DNA from: DATEJJ01 sp039649115
GTDB lineage: Bacteria; Actinomycetota; Actinomycetes; Mycobacteriales; Micromonosporaceae
DNA length: 64,000 bases
Direction of reading: 5' to 3'
Assembly: GCA_039649115.1 (NCBI GenBank)
Contig: JBBWZQ010000079.1
Coordinates: forward strand, 28,278 to 92,277
Positions 17,266 through 25,461 of this stretch are shown in pieces. Under the pieces are notes generated by a model that saw only the letters and a program-made list of their open reading frames with translations, was not told where the DNA came from and ran no database searches. Made by a program: the position numbers and the translations under genes. Numbering within the stretch: position 1 is the first letter of the stretch; each line of letters begins with the position of its first letter.

Positions 17266-18125
17266 GCCGCACAGACCTCTCGCCGTCGCGGCGCCCGTGC
17301 CCGCACCTGGCCGCCTCCGGCGTACGGCACCGTGTCGAGTACCGCCGGCGCACCGTACCGGTCGAGTTCGGCGAGCAGCGCGGCGCGGCTGACGTTGCCC
17401 GCGAACATCGTGTGTGCCGCCGCCTCGGCGCCGAGGTTGAACAGCAGGTCGACGGCCGACAGGTCGGACACGAACTCGCCGAAGCGCTGCGGGTACGCGG
17501 CCGAGCGGTAGGACTGGTAGAACACGGAGATGTCGCCCGCCGCGAACTCGTCCTCGATCAGGTAGTCGTAGCCGTTGATGCCCGATATGTAGACCGCAGC
17601 CGATGTTCGCTGGCAGTAGTCCTGTATCAGACGTGACTTGCGGCCGGTTTCCCCGATCTCGCTGGCGCGCACCCGGGTGACGCCGATGCCGAACAGCTCG
17701 ATCATCGCGTCGAGCAGGGCCAGGTTGAGATCCGCGAGCCGCAGCCACCGGCGCCCCAGGTAGATCTCCTCGAAGACCGGGCTGTACCGGTGCCAGTACG
17801 GCGCGCGCGCGTAGCAGACGTGCAGCGACCGCCAGTGCCGGTGCTGCCAGTCACGGCTGGGCGGCGCACCACCGGCAGCGATCTCGATGTCGCGCAGCGG
17901 CGCGGTTCGGGTCCGTGCGGCCAACGGGACGACGAGCCGGACCGCGCCCTGCGGGCCCTTGATGCGGGTGCGGTTCTGCCAGCCCTTCGACGAGTACCCC
18001 ACGGTGTCCATCACGACGAGCAGGTCGGCGAGGTGCAGCTTGTGGAACAACCCTCCCCACGGGAGATAGGTCGGCTGGTGACAGGTCACGATCCGCCGCC
18101 GGTCCGGCCCGGTACCGGCATTCAT
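17262..18125 (-). CDS. WbqC-like family protein
   Basis: A 287-aa protein recognisable by the N-terminal HQPTYLPWGGLFHK and the VVMDTVGYSSKGWQNRTRI segment of the WbqC-like family. Members occur in O-antigen and other glycan clusters and are thought to be sugar-modifying transferases; biochemical roles are poorly known. The start is ATG 18125, overlapping the oxygenase stop by four bases (ATGA), and its own stop overlaps the GT2 start. This arrangement implies co-translation of three proteins. In context it probably modifies an amino or keto sugar intermediate. I would not assign a reaction. Confidence 0.82.
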   Translation of the reverse strand: MNAGTGPDRRRIVTCHQPTYLPWGGLFHKLHLADLLVVMDTVGYSSKGWQNRTRIKGPQGAVRLVVPLAARTRTAPLRDIEIAAGGAPPSRDWQHRHWRSLHVCYARAPYWHRYSPVFEEIYLGRRWLRLADLNLALLDAMIELFGIGVTRVRASEIGETGRKSRLIQDYCQRTSAAVYISGINGYDYLIEDEFAAGDISVFYQSYRSAAYPQRFGEFVSDLSAVDLLFNLGAEAAAHTMFAGNVSRAALLAELDRYGAPAVLDTVPYAGGGQVRARAPRRREVCAA

Positions 18126-19081
18126 GACAGGCTCGGCGAGGCATCGGTGAGCATGCTGCCGCGGGCAGCCTCGATGACGTTGTACGGACCCACCGCGTCG
18201 AAGAACTGCGACTCGTCGAACAACCACGGGCGGTCCCCGCCCTCGGCGAGGTGCCGCTCCCGCAGCAGCCGGTGCGAGCCGATGTAGGTGCTCGGCCAAC
18301 GGATGCCGCCCTGGCTGTAGGAACAGTCCAGGAAGTATCTGGGGTTGCCCTCGCCACCAGGCTTCTGGATGCGCGCGTGGAACATCGCCGAGTGCATGAC
18401 GACCGCGGCACCGGGGGGCAGGTCGTCGATGACGACGGCCCCGGGCAGTGGCTGCCAACCCATGAACCAGAGGGCCCGCTTGCTGGCCACGGAGCGGTGC
18501 GTGCCGGGTACCAGCATCAGGTCCCCGATCGTTCCGTCCAGACCGTTGAGGTAGATGAGCACGTGCACTTCCAGGTGCGACCGGTTGGTCTGCGGGAACT
18601 GGTCGTAGTCGTGGTGCCACGGCAGGCCCGGGGTACCGGCGTCGTGCCGGGCGGCGTTGATGTGGTGGAAGACGTACCGGGAGCGGGCGGGATCGTCCGG
18701 CTGCTCGATGACCGGTGGCGTCCCGCCGGACAGCGTCCATTCCGCGCGTGGCTGCCACGTCGCCATGATGCGGTCGAGAACCGCCATGATGCGCGGGTGC
18801 CAGGTGAGCCTCCCGATGTGCGGCATCTCGTGCGCGCGGCGGGTCGCGGCGGGCAGTTGCTGCAGCAGCGGCGAGCGCACGAGCCGGCTGATCCGCTCGG
18901 TCGTCTCCGCGGAACGCTCCAGATCCAGGGTCGGAGTGCGGATGCGCGCGGCGACGAGGTCGTCGACGTCACTCTTCAACGCGGCGATCTCGTCATCCCG
19001 GAGCAACTGGATGACGAGGTAGCCGTCGTCCGCGAATGCCTGTATCTGCTCGGTGCCGACTTCCGATTCGAGGTCCAACAC
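18122..19081 (-). CDS. Phytanoyl-CoA dioxygenase family oxygenase
   Basis: A second PhyH-type oxygenase of 319 aa. The iron-binding motif is WHHDYD (His156, Asp158), the distal His lies in HSAMFHAR (His235), and RYFLDCSY provides the co-substrate Arg. I chose GTG 19081, preceded by GGGAGGGAG about 8 bp upstream. The frame is open to 19396, but those residues are Ser/Arg-rich and antisense to the dehydratase gene. The gene lies 28 bp after the dehydratase stop and overlaps the WbqC-like gene. Retention of Asp suggests hydroxylation or desaturation rather than halogenation. The substrate is unknown. Confidence 0.87.
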   Translation of the reverse strand: MLDLESEVGTEQIQAFADDGYLVIQLLRDDEIAALKSDVDDLVAARIRTPTLDLERSAETTERISRLVRSPLLQQLPAATRRAHEMPHIGRLTWHPRIMAVLDRIMATWQPRAEWTLSGGTPPVIEQPDDPARSRYVFHHINAARHDAGTPGLPWHHDYDQFPQTNRSHLEVHVLIYLNGLDGTIGDLMLVPGTHRSVASKRALWFMGWQPLPGAVVIDDLPPGAAVVMHSAMFHARIQKPGGEGNPRYFLDCSYSQGGIRWPSTYIGSHRLLRERHLAEGGDRPWLFDESQFFDAVGPYNVIEAARGSMLTDASPSLS

Positions 19082-19109
19082 GCGGTGCTCCCTCCCCGTC
19101 CAGCCACGC

Positions 19110-20105
19110 TCAATCTCCGATGAACTTGCGAAGCTCCTCGGGCCGTAGCCAATGTGAATTGGTGTCGCTGCGGTACTCGGACTCCACGGCGCGCCCGCGC
19201 TGGCCGCCGTACGTCGCCGCGAGGCCGAGGCCCCACGACTCGTGGAACTGCGGCTCGATGACGTAGAAGTCGTCGAACTCCCTGGCGTGCGGCGTCTCGT
19301 CGGCCGGTACCAGGACCTCGTGCAGTCGCTCGCCCGGCCGGATGCCGATGACTTCCTGGCGGCAGTCCGGCGCCACAGCGGTGGCCAGGTCGACAACCTT
19401 CATGCTGGGCTGCTTCGGCACGAAGATCTCACCGCGCTCCATGACCGCGAGAGCCTTGATGACGAAGCTGACCGCCTCTTCCATCGTGATCCAGAACCGG
19501 GTCATCCGGACGTCGGTGATGGGCAACGCACCGGTCGCCCGCCTCTCCTTGAAGAACGGGATCACGCTGCCGCGCGAGCCGACGACGTTCCCGTACCGCA
19601 CCACGGAGAAGCGTGGCCGCTTGCGAGCGGCCATGATGTTGGCGGCGACGAACAGCTTGTCCGAGCACAGTTTCGTGGCCCCGTACAGGCTGATCGGGTT
19701 CGTCGCCTTGTCCGAGGACAGCGCCACGACCCGGTCGACCTTGGCATCGATCGCCGCGTTGATGAGGTTTTCCGCGCCGAGCACGTTGGTGCGGATGCAC
19801 TCCATCGGGTTGATCTCCGCGGTCGGTACCTGCTTCATCGCGGCCGCGTGCACGACGACATCGACATCGGCGAAGGCGCGCTGCAACCGGCTCGGGTCGC
19901 GCACGTCCCCGACGACGAACCGCAGCGCCGAATCGCGCACCCGTTCGGCCATCTGGAACTGTTTGAACTCGTCGCGCGAGTACACGATCAGCTGGCGCGG
20001 CCGAGACTCGGCCAGCACCCGGCGGACGAACACCTCACCGAACGAGCCGGTGCCGCCGGTGACCAGGATGGACTTGCCGTCGAGCTGCGGGTCAACATCG
20101 CTCAC
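19110..20105 (-). CDS. UDP-sugar 4,6-dehydratase-like SDR (PseB/CapD type)
   Basis: An extended short-chain dehydrogenase of 331 aa close to UDP-GlcNAc 4,6-dehydratases. The NAD-binding GGTGSFG (residues 17-23), VVHAAAMKQVP, the active segment SSDKATNPISLYGATK and RYGNVVGSRGSVIP are all present. Such enzymes make a 4-keto-6-deoxy hexose, the starting point for deoxy and amino sugars. GTG 20105 is preceded by GAGG at five-base spacing. It lies directly downstream of an RmlD-like reductase, and the C-methyltransferase follows later in the operon. Together they could build a modified 6-deoxysugar. Whether the substrate is UDP-GlcNAc or another nucleotide sugar is undetermined. Confidence 0.88.
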   Translation of the reverse strand: MSDVDPQLDGKSILVTGGTGSFGEVFVRRVLAESRPRQLIVYSRDEFKQFQMAERVRDSALRFVVGDVRDPSRLQRAFADVDVVVHAAAMKQVPTAEINPMECIRTNVLGAENLINAAIDAKVDRVVALSSDKATNPISLYGATKLCSDKLFVAANIMAARKRPRFSVVRYGNVVGSRGSVIPFFKERRATGALPITDVRMTRFWITMEEAVSFVIKALAVMERGEIFVPKQPSMKVVDLATAVAPDCRQEVIGIRPGERLHEVLVPADETPHAREFDDFYVIEPQFHESWGLGLAATYGGQRGRAVESEYRSDTNSHWLRPEELRKFIGD

Positions 20106-20112
20106 AGGAACC

Positions 20113-21075
20113 TCAACTACTTGTCACGCTGGCGGAGCACCCGACCGGTGCCCCGTAGACCGCTTCCATGCTCTGCGCCACGCTGGGCATCGCCGTACCG
20201 AGCAACTGCCTGGCCCGGCCGCAATCCAGCGCCATCTCGGCGGGGCGGGGCGCGGCCAACGCGGCCCCGCGGACGGTGCCCGGGCGGACCCGGTCGGCTG
20301 GGAAACCATGGTGCGCCGCGATCCGCGACGCGAACGCGTACTTGCTGATCCGCTCGGCCCCGGCGAGGTGCAGCACCCCGGTGATCCGGTCCGCCACCGC
20401 GGCGAGCAGGAGCCGGCACAGGATCGGCGTCGCGATGGGGGTGAACCACACGTCGGTGAAGCCCCGGTAGCCGGCGCCACCGCGCAGCACGTCGAGAATG
20501 CCGTCCGACGCGGAGCGCCGCCACGGCGTGCTGGCGCCGAAGAAGTTGGTGCGTACGACGAGGACGCCGGGGTGCGCGCGCAGGGCCGCCCGCTCCCCCG
20601 CCGCCTTGGTTTCGCCGTAGATGTTCACCGGTGCCGGTGGCCGGCCTTCGACCGCCGGGCGCGGGTCGCCGCCGCCCCAGAGCTGGTCGGTGGAGACGAG
20701 CACGAACGCGCGGCCGGCCGCGGCGGCCGCGCCGGCCAACTGGCCCGTCACGTCGACGTGCAGCCGCTGCGCCTCGGGTCGCCGGTGCTGGCACGCGTCG
20801 ACATCGGTGAGGGCGGCGGCGTGTACCACGTGGGTCGCGCCGGACCCGCGTACCAGGCCGAGGGCGTCGAAGCCGACCGTGAGGTCGAGCGGCCATTCCT
20901 CCGCACCGGGCGGTACCGGGTGCCGGTGCCGAACCGCCACGACCTCGTGGCCGGCCCCGCGCAGGAGCGCGCACAGCACCACACCGAGCAGGCCGGCCGC
21001 GCCGGTCACCAGCCAGCGCTGCGGCCCCTCCCGGCGGCTAGACAAGTGACTGCGATCGGGCATCGGGGCGCTCAT
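20113..21075 (-). CDS. RmlD-like sugar-nucleotide reductase (SDR)
   Basis: A 320-aa extended SDR with VTGAAGLLG, VVHAAALTDVDACQ, VSTDQLWGGG and the catalytic YGETK, typical of dTDP-4-dehydrorhamnose reductases and related sugar reductases. I list ATG 21075 as the start; ATG 21063 is equally possible. Both overlap the end of the nucleotidyltransferase gene, and neither has a clear ribosome site. It ends seven bases before the dehydratase. With that enzyme it likely reduces a 4-keto sugar nucleotide. The name RmlD describes the fold family only; rhamnose itself is not implied. Confidence 0.85.
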   Translation of the reverse strand: MSAPMPDRSHLSSRREGPQRWLVTGAAGLLGVVLCALLRGAGHEVVAVRHRHPVPPGAEEWPLDLTVGFDALGLVRGSGATHVVHAAALTDVDACQHRRPEAQRLHVDVTGQLAGAAAAAGRAFVLVSTDQLWGGGDPRPAVEGRPPAPVNIYGETKAAGERAALRAHPGVLVVRTNFFGASTPWRRSASDGILDVLRGGAGYRGFTDVWFTPIATPILCRLLLAAVADRITGVLHLAGAERISKYAFASRIAAHHGFPADRVRPGTVRGAALAAPRPAEMALDCGRARQLLGTAMPSVAQSMEAVYGAPVGCSASVTSS

Positions 21076-22150
21076 CGGAGAAGAGCCGTTCGGTGATGTC
21101 GCGTGCCGACCAGGACCGCCGCTCGCCCGTGTCGCCCTCCCCGTACTCCACCAGGAACCGCTCGTCCACCGCGGCGGCGTCGGCCAGCCTCGCCAGTGCC
21201 GGCCGCGGGATGGATCCGGGGAACAGGGCCGCCGCGTTCGCCAGCGCGAAGTACAGGTTGCGGGCGGCCCCGGCGGCCACCGCCTCGTCGACCAGCGTGT
21301 CCCAGGACAGGTCGGGATGCGCGCGAACGAGGCTGACGACATCGACGTACTGGAGCAGGCGCTGGTGCTTGCCCCGCTCGATGTACCGCAGCGTGGTGGA
21401 TTCCTTGTACAGGTGGGCCGCCACGTCCAGGAGCATGTGCTCCGGCCGGAACGCCAGGGCGGTTGTCCCGCACAGGTCGAACGGCACCGCCTGGCTCAAC
21501 AACCGCCCGGCGGGCAGGTCGCAGCCGCTCGCCGGCAGGAACAACCCGAAGCACACATCGACCGTGACCGCGGGCAGCCACGAGTCGCCGAGACGCTGGT
21601 ACGAGGGCAGGTTGTTGACATGCATGCCCCAGAAGACCTCCTGGCGCCGGGTCATCGGCACCAGGTTCCCGTGTGCGTCCACGGTGCCGGCCTGGTAGCC
21701 CTCGCCCCGCAGGACGTCGGCCACCGCGGGCGCCTCGTCGCGGTCCACGAACAGGTCGATGTCGTTCATCGGCCGCAGGTGCGTGGCCCGGTACACCGCC
21801 GGCGTGAGGTAGGCGCCCTTGCGTACCGCCACGGTGGTTCCCTTGTCCGCCAGCGTCTGCACCAGCCGGGCGGCCTCGGCGAGGAGAACGGCGTTGCGGC
21901 GCTCGTTCAGGGCGGCGGCCGCGGTGAGCGCGTCCCGCACGTACTCGGTTCGGCTGTCCGGTTCGATCAGTCCGCGGCGGGCCATCGCCGAACCCACGAG
22001 CGCCGCCACCCGGTGCCGGAACGCGGCGTCCAGGAACAGTCCCCAGTCGAACTCCACGCCGCTCGGACCGGCCTCGCCGCCCGGCTCCCGCGGGTCGGCG
22101 AGCCGCAGCAGCAGGTCCAGTTCGGGTCGCAGGTCCGGCACGTCAGTCAT
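21038..22150 (-). CDS. Nucleotidyltransferase family protein (NTP_transf_5 type)
   Basis: A 370-aa protein with VRKGAYL followed by RPMNDIDLFV, where the two Asp fit the metal-binding DxD of minimal nucleotidyltransferases. This family is common in actinomycete metabolite clusters but is functionally poorly defined. It could adenylylate or otherwise tag an amino or hydroxyl group, as pathway step or as self-protection; that is inference. ATG 22150 overlaps the preceding oxygenase stop by eight bases. The 3' end overlaps the RmlD-like gene by about 38 bases, an unusually long overlap if the upstream ATG is used. Confidence 0.78.
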   Translation of the reverse strand: MTDVPDLRPELDLLLRLADPREPGGEAGPSGVEFDWGLFLDAAFRHRVAALVGSAMARRGLIEPDSRTEYVRDALTAAAALNERRNAVLLAEAARLVQTLADKGTTVAVRKGAYLTPAVYRATHLRPMNDIDLFVDRDEAPAVADVLRGEGYQAGTVDAHGNLVPMTRRQEVFWGMHVNNLPSYQRLGDSWLPAVTVDVCFGLFLPASGCDLPAGRLLSQAVPFDLCGTTALAFRPEHMLLDVAAHLYKESTTLRYIERGKHQRLLQYVDVVSLVRAHPDLSWDTLVDEAVAAGAARNLYFALANAAALFPGSIPRPALARLADAAAVDERFLVEYGEGDTGERRSWSARDITERLFSDERPDARSQSLV

Positions 22151-23150
22151 CCCCGGTTGCCGGCGCGGTCGCCCGGCGCAGCGGGCTGCTGGGCGGCGGG
22201 AGGTGGCGGTCCAGGTACCCGATAGGCCCGTCCACGAACTCCGCGGACGTGACCAGTTCGGCGCGGTCGAAGATCGGCCGGGCGGCGCTCGGCAACGTCA
22301 AGGGCGCCTCGGGCCGGCGCCACATCGGATCGTAGGTCAGCGCCAGCATGAAGCGCGAATGCCCGGAGCGGTTGGCCGTTCCCCGGTGCCACACCCGCGG
22401 GTCCCTGATTATCAGGTCACCCAGCTGGGTCTCCGCGCCCAGCGGCGGCCGCCCGGTGCGGCGCTCCTCCGCCATCTCGTCGGGCACGGTCAGCCCGACC
22501 CGCCGGTTGACACGCAGGTGCACGTTGGCCCGCCGCGCGGCCAGCACGTAGGAAAGGGCGCGGGCCGTACCCTCCGCCGGCGTCGCGGAGAACTGGCCGA
22601 CCCGGGTGTCCAGGTGGGTACCCGGCCATACCTCGGTGGGTCCGTAGTCGGCGACGGTTGTCGACAGCGGGATGTTCACCAGCAGCCGTGCGGGTAGGGG
22701 CGCCTCGGACAGGCCGGGCCACAGCTGCCCCTCGTCGAGATGGAGCGCCTGCGGCTCCGAGCCGGGCATGTTCGTGTTGTTGGTGTACCGGCTCAACCGT
22801 ACCGGCTGCCGCATCGCCCGCCGGCATACCTCCAGAGCGACCGGGTTGGCCAGCACATCGGGCAGCAACAGGTCCGGCTCGGGCGGCGGGTCCTGCTGCA
22901 GGTGTCCGGCGGCGAAGTTCTCCGCCCGCTCCGGCCGCCGCAGCAGCTGTTCCAGGTCGGTCGCCATCCGAGCCGCCAGCCGCTCCAGGAAGGCCGGATC
23001 GACCGCCTGGGTGATGATGACGACGCCGTCGGCGAGCAGCGCTTCGGTGGCGCGTTCGATTCGTGCGGCGCGCTCGCCTCCGGTCTGCCCTTCGACGTCG
23101 GCCTCGATCCGGACCAGCTGCTCGGACTCCGCTTCGGGGTACCTCAGCAT
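22143..23150 (-). CDS. Phytanoyl-CoA dioxygenase-like oxygenase
   Basis: The third PhyH-type oxygenase of the operon, 335 aa. The iron site is HLDEGQ (His137, Asp139) with distal His255 in RDPRVWHRGT and Arg in HSRFMLALTY. ATG 23150 lies six bases after the carrier protein stop. Immediate coupling to a free carrier gene suggests that this oxygenase acts on a residue bound to that carrier, as known for several beta-hydroxylases; this is inference. All iron ligands are intact. The three oxygenases are divergent in sequence, so they probably act at different positions. Confidence 0.87.
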   Translation of the reverse strand: MLRYPEAESEQLVRIEADVEGQTGGERAARIERATEALLADGVVIITQAVDPAFLERLAARMATDLEQLLRRPERAENFAAGHLQQDPPPEPDLLLPDVLANPVALEVCRRAMRQPVRLSRYTNNTNMPGSEPQALHLDEGQLWPGLSEAPLPARLLVNIPLSTTVADYGPTEVWPGTHLDTRVGQFSATPAEGTARALSYVLAARRANVHLRVNRRVGLTVPDEMAEERRTGRPPLGAETQLGDLIIRDPRVWHRGTANRSGHSRFMLALTYDPMWRRPEAPLTLPSAARPIFDRAELVTSAEFVDGPIGYLDRHLPPPSSPLRRATAPATGDD

Positions 23151-23156
23151 GACGGC

Positions 23157-23402
23157 CTACCTCCCCTGGAGAATCCGGTCCACCATCAACGACACCGAAG
23201 CGACGGTGCTGAAGTTGGTTTGCAGCATCTCCGTCTCCGGAACCGAGATTTTGAAGGCATCCTCCAGGTCGATGATGAATTCGACCAGGCGGAGCGAGTC
23301 GATGCCGAGGTCGACAAGGGTCTCGTCGTCCCGCAGCTCGATCCGCGCCGACACCTCCGGCAGGTGACTGCGCAGCAGGTCGTGCAGTCGCTGGTCCAGC
23401 AC
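23157..23402 (-). CDS. Acyl carrier protein, first gene of the sugar/oxygenase operon
   Basis: An 81-aa carrier protein. The attachment motif is DLGIDSL with Ser36, in the typical ACP context VDLGIDSLRLVEFIIDLEDAF. I chose GTG 23402 because GGAGG lies five bases upstream. The frame stays open far upstream, but that region holds the promoter and operator. The product is the size of a single ACP domain. It heads the 12-gene minus-strand operon, with a StrR-type operator and a TTGAAT/CAGGCT promoter upstream, and is followed at six bases by an oxygenase. It may carry the amino acid or acyl unit that this oxygenase modifies. Confidence 0.87.
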   Translation of the reverse strand: MLDQRLHDLLRSHLPEVSARIELRDDETLVDLGIDSLRLVEFIIDLEDAFKISVPETEMLQTNFSTVASVSLMVDRILQGR

Positions 23403-23514
23403 GAGCGCCTCCTTCAACAGGTCAATGTCGATGGTAGCAATCCACAAGGGACAGTTAGCTGTCAAGTCCCGGAAACCGGCCACGTCCCGGCGATTTGCCG
23501 GGCGAGTGGTCCGT

Positions 23515-23543
23515 AGCCTGGCACCGGCGGCCGACAAATTCAA
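23515..23543 (-). promoter_or_regulatory. Candidate promoter of the 12-gene operon
   Basis: On the minus strand TTGAAT (23543-23538), a 17-nt spacer and CAGGCT (23520-23515) form a sigma-70-like promoter about 110 nt upstream of GTG 23402. The StrR-type operator centres about 50 nt upstream of the -35 box, a plausible activator position. A second TTGACA (23465-23460) sits closer to the gene, inside a small GACAG-TTAG-CTGTC inverted repeat (23450-23463), but lacks a good -10 at normal spacing. Confidence 0.4.
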
Positions 23544-23575
23544 GGCATCCGGGACCCGACCGGGGCGCCGGGACC

Positions 23576-23604
23576 GTTCAACTGTCCGGACTGGACAGTT
23601 GAAC
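23576..23604. promoter_or_regulatory. StrR/NovG-type operator, perfect palindrome
   Basis: The sequence reads GTTCAACTG, 11 intervening bases, CAGTTGAAC. The arms are perfect and extend to 12 bp each around a 5-nt centre. This matches the published StrR/NovG consensus GTTCRACTG-N11-CRGTYGAAC exactly. A StrR-type regulator is encoded at 28109-29086 in the same cluster, so the site is its natural target. It lies between the PIG-L gene stop (23611) and the operon starting at 23402. As a 12-bp hairpin it could also act as a terminator for PIG-L, though no T-run follows. Confidence 0.8.
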
Positions 23605-23610
23605 GAGGTC

Positions 23611-24285
23611 CTACGGCCGGACCGAGCGGAGGAGTTCGAAGGCCTCCACGTAGTCCCGGCCGACGACCGAACCCCACCGCCGCGCGATGGCCCGCAGCGC
23701 CTCACCGGAGCGGGGGTGCGGGAAGTCGCGGCGCTCGCTGCGGTAGCACTCCATGGCGTGGACCTTCTGGTCGATGCTGTCCGTGACGTCGACGAAGACG
23801 TTCGGCCGGAACGGCGGTCCGCTGCGCGAGAACGCCCACTCGGTCGACGAGGGGACTTCGAACGCGTAGATGTCGGCGACCGGGCAGTCGCTCATCGGCC
23901 GGGTGGCGGTCAGTACCGCCCGCGCGGTCAGCTCGTGGTCGCGGTTGAGGTCGCCCTGATGATGGGTGTAGATGACGGTCGGCCGCAGCTCGCGAACCAC
24001 CTTCTCCACCTGCCACACGATCTCGAGCAACGGTAGGGTGTCGAACCGGAGATCCGGCAGGCCGAGGCAGGTCAGCGAGGCGACACCGAGCGCCGAGGTG
24101 GCGACCCGGGCGTCGGCATAAAGCTCGGTGACCGCATCCCGCTCGTCGCGGCATTCGACCCGCGCGGTAATGCCGTCCCCCAGGACGACCACGTGGACGT
24201 CCTCGGTCTTGGCGAGCTTGGCGATCGTCGCTCCCGCGCCCAGCGTCTCGTCGTCCGGATGCGCGGCGAATATGGCAATCGTCAT
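23611..24285 (-). CDS. PIG-L / LmbE family deacetylase
   Basis: A 224-aa zinc-dependent N-deacetylase. The signature AAHPDDE at residues 7-13 supplies the catalytic Asp and metal ligands, and HHQGDLNRDHE contains the later His ligand. The family removes acetyl groups from GlcNAc-containing compounds, including aminoglycoside intermediates such as 2'-N-acetylparomamine. In a cluster with inosose synthase this makes sense: GlcNAc may be attached to the aminocyclitol and then deacetylated, which is inference. ATG 24285 overlaps the oxygenase stop (ATGA). The upstream open frame to 24717 is antisense shadow. The gene is followed by the StrR-type operator. Confidence 0.9.
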   Translation of the reverse strand: MTIAIFAAHPDDETLGAGATIAKLAKTEDVHVVVLGDGITARVECRDERDAVTELYADARVATSALGVASLTCLGLPDLRFDTLPLLEIVWQVEKVVRELRPTVIYTHHQGDLNRDHELTARAVLTATRPMSDCPVADIYAFEVPSSTEWAFSRSGPPFRPNVFVDVTDSIDQKVHAMECYRSERRDFPHPRSGEALRAIARRWGSVVGRDYVEAFELLRSVRP

Positions 24286-25298
24286 TCCGGCCGCCGTGCT
24301 GACGCCACCAACCGCTGTTCCTTGGCCGCCTTCAACGGGTTGGTCGCGGGCAGGTCGAACGCCAGCGCCAGCTCGCCGTCCCGCACCGCGGACCGCAGGT
24401 GGGCGAGGTGACGCACCCGCAGCGCGGTCAGGTGGTGACCCGCGTGCAGCGGCGGGTAGTCGCCGACCGCGTTCCCCGACTCTGGCGCGACGACGTCGTC
24501 GAAGTCCGGTCCGAAGAAGTAGGTCAGCGAGTACCGGTCGGGTTCCCGGGAACGCACCCAGTGCAGCGTCGACTCCAGGTATCCGCCGGACAGCACCTCG
24601 AGCAGGTCGCCGATCAGCACGGTGATGGCGTCGGGCCGGGCCGGTACCGCGATGCGCCCGCCGTCGGGCCGCAGGATTTCCAGCCCGGGCGAGGTCTGCA
24701 CGATGAGCGTGAACCACTCGTAGTCAGTGTGCCCGTTGGGTGGTTCCTCGCGGCCCTGCGCCGGCGCCGGATAGTGCAGCAGCCGCAGCAGTGAACAGCC
24801 CTGCGTGGCGTGCCGGGTGAGGCGGTCGGGCGGCAGTGCGCAGACGCGGGCGAGCATGCCGGCGACGGCGACAGCGCAGGCATGCACCGCGTCCCGGTAC
24901 GCCTGCACGGCGGCCCGGAAGCCGGGCAGTTCCGGCCAGGCGTTGGGACCGAGCAGGATGGACCGCACCGTGCCGTTCGCGGGTTCAGACTCCGGTCCGA
25001 AGTCCAGCGACGCGTAGTCCCGGACGAGCCGCCCGCTGCCATCCTGCTTCAGGGCAGGGTCGGGCGACAGGTACCCCGTGATACCGCGTGAGCGGCTCAT
25101 CGCGTACCGCGCCTTGACGTTCTCGTCCTTCGAGTGAAACTCCGCCGCCATGCGCAGGCAGGCGTTCCGCAGCTCGTCCGGTACGCCGTGGTTCACCACC
25201 TGCAGCGCGCCGAACGAGACGGTCGCCTCCCGCCACCACTCCAGAGCGCCGTCCGGTGCCCTGCTCGACGCCGCCAGGTCCAGTACCGGGATCTCCAT
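24282..25298 (-). CDS. Isopenicillin N synthase-like Fe(II)/2-oxoglutarate oxygenase
   Basis: A 338-aa oxygenase of the plant-type 2OG-Fe(II)/IPNS superfamily. Iron ligands are His190 and Asp192 in HTDYEW and His246 in STLHWV; RYS (Arg255, Ser257) binds 2-oxoglutarate. The N-terminal VNHGVP motif is typical. ATG 25298 follows GGGAGG at about six bases. It forms a two-gene unit with the PIG-L deacetylase. It is divergently oriented from the radical SAM gene, with about 160 bp of promoter DNA between. The reaction is unknown; with three PhyH enzymes it makes four non-haem iron oxygenases in this part of the cluster. Confidence 0.88.
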   Translation of the reverse strand: MEIPVLDLAASSRAPDGALEWWREATVSFGALQVVNHGVPDELRNACLRMAAEFHSKDENVKARYAMSRSRGITGYLSPDPALKQDGSGRLVRDYASLDFGPESEPANGTVRSILLGPNAWPELPGFRAAVQAYRDAVHACAVAVAGMLARVCALPPDRLTRHATQGCSLLRLLHYPAPAQGREEPPNGHTDYEWFTLIVQTSPGLEILRPDGGRIAVPARPDAITVLIGDLLEVLSGGYLESTLHWVRSREPDRYSLTYFFGPDFDDVVAPESGNAVGDYPPLHAGHHLTALRVRHLAHLRSAVRDGELALAFDLPATNPLKAAKEQRLVASARRPE

Positions 25299-25402
25299 GA
25301 TGTCCTCCCACCGTGAGCATCTGGCTTGCGCCGCTTCGCGGGACTGGACGATACCCGCTCGGAAAGCAACACGAAGCGATTGTGTGCATTGGGTCTGCGC
25401 GG

Positions 25403-25431
25403 TGGACGCCGCCGGAACCGGTTGCTATGTT
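25403..25431 (+). promoter_or_regulatory. Candidate promoter of the radical SAM gene
   Basis: TGGACG (25403-25408), a 17-nt spacer and TATGTT (25426-25431) form a plausible sigma-70-type promoter about 30 nt before ATG 25462. It lies in the divergent region 25299-25461, which has no copy of the GnGACA element. I could not find a convincing promoter for the opposite gene there. Confidence 0.4.
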
Positions 25432-25461
25432 CGCCTCCACCCCCCCGGCATGGGAGAGACG

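Noticed and set aside
23576..23604. Reading the palindrome only as a rho-independent terminator
   Set aside because: No T-run follows in either direction, and spacing and bases match the StrR/NovG consensus exactly; a double role remains possible.
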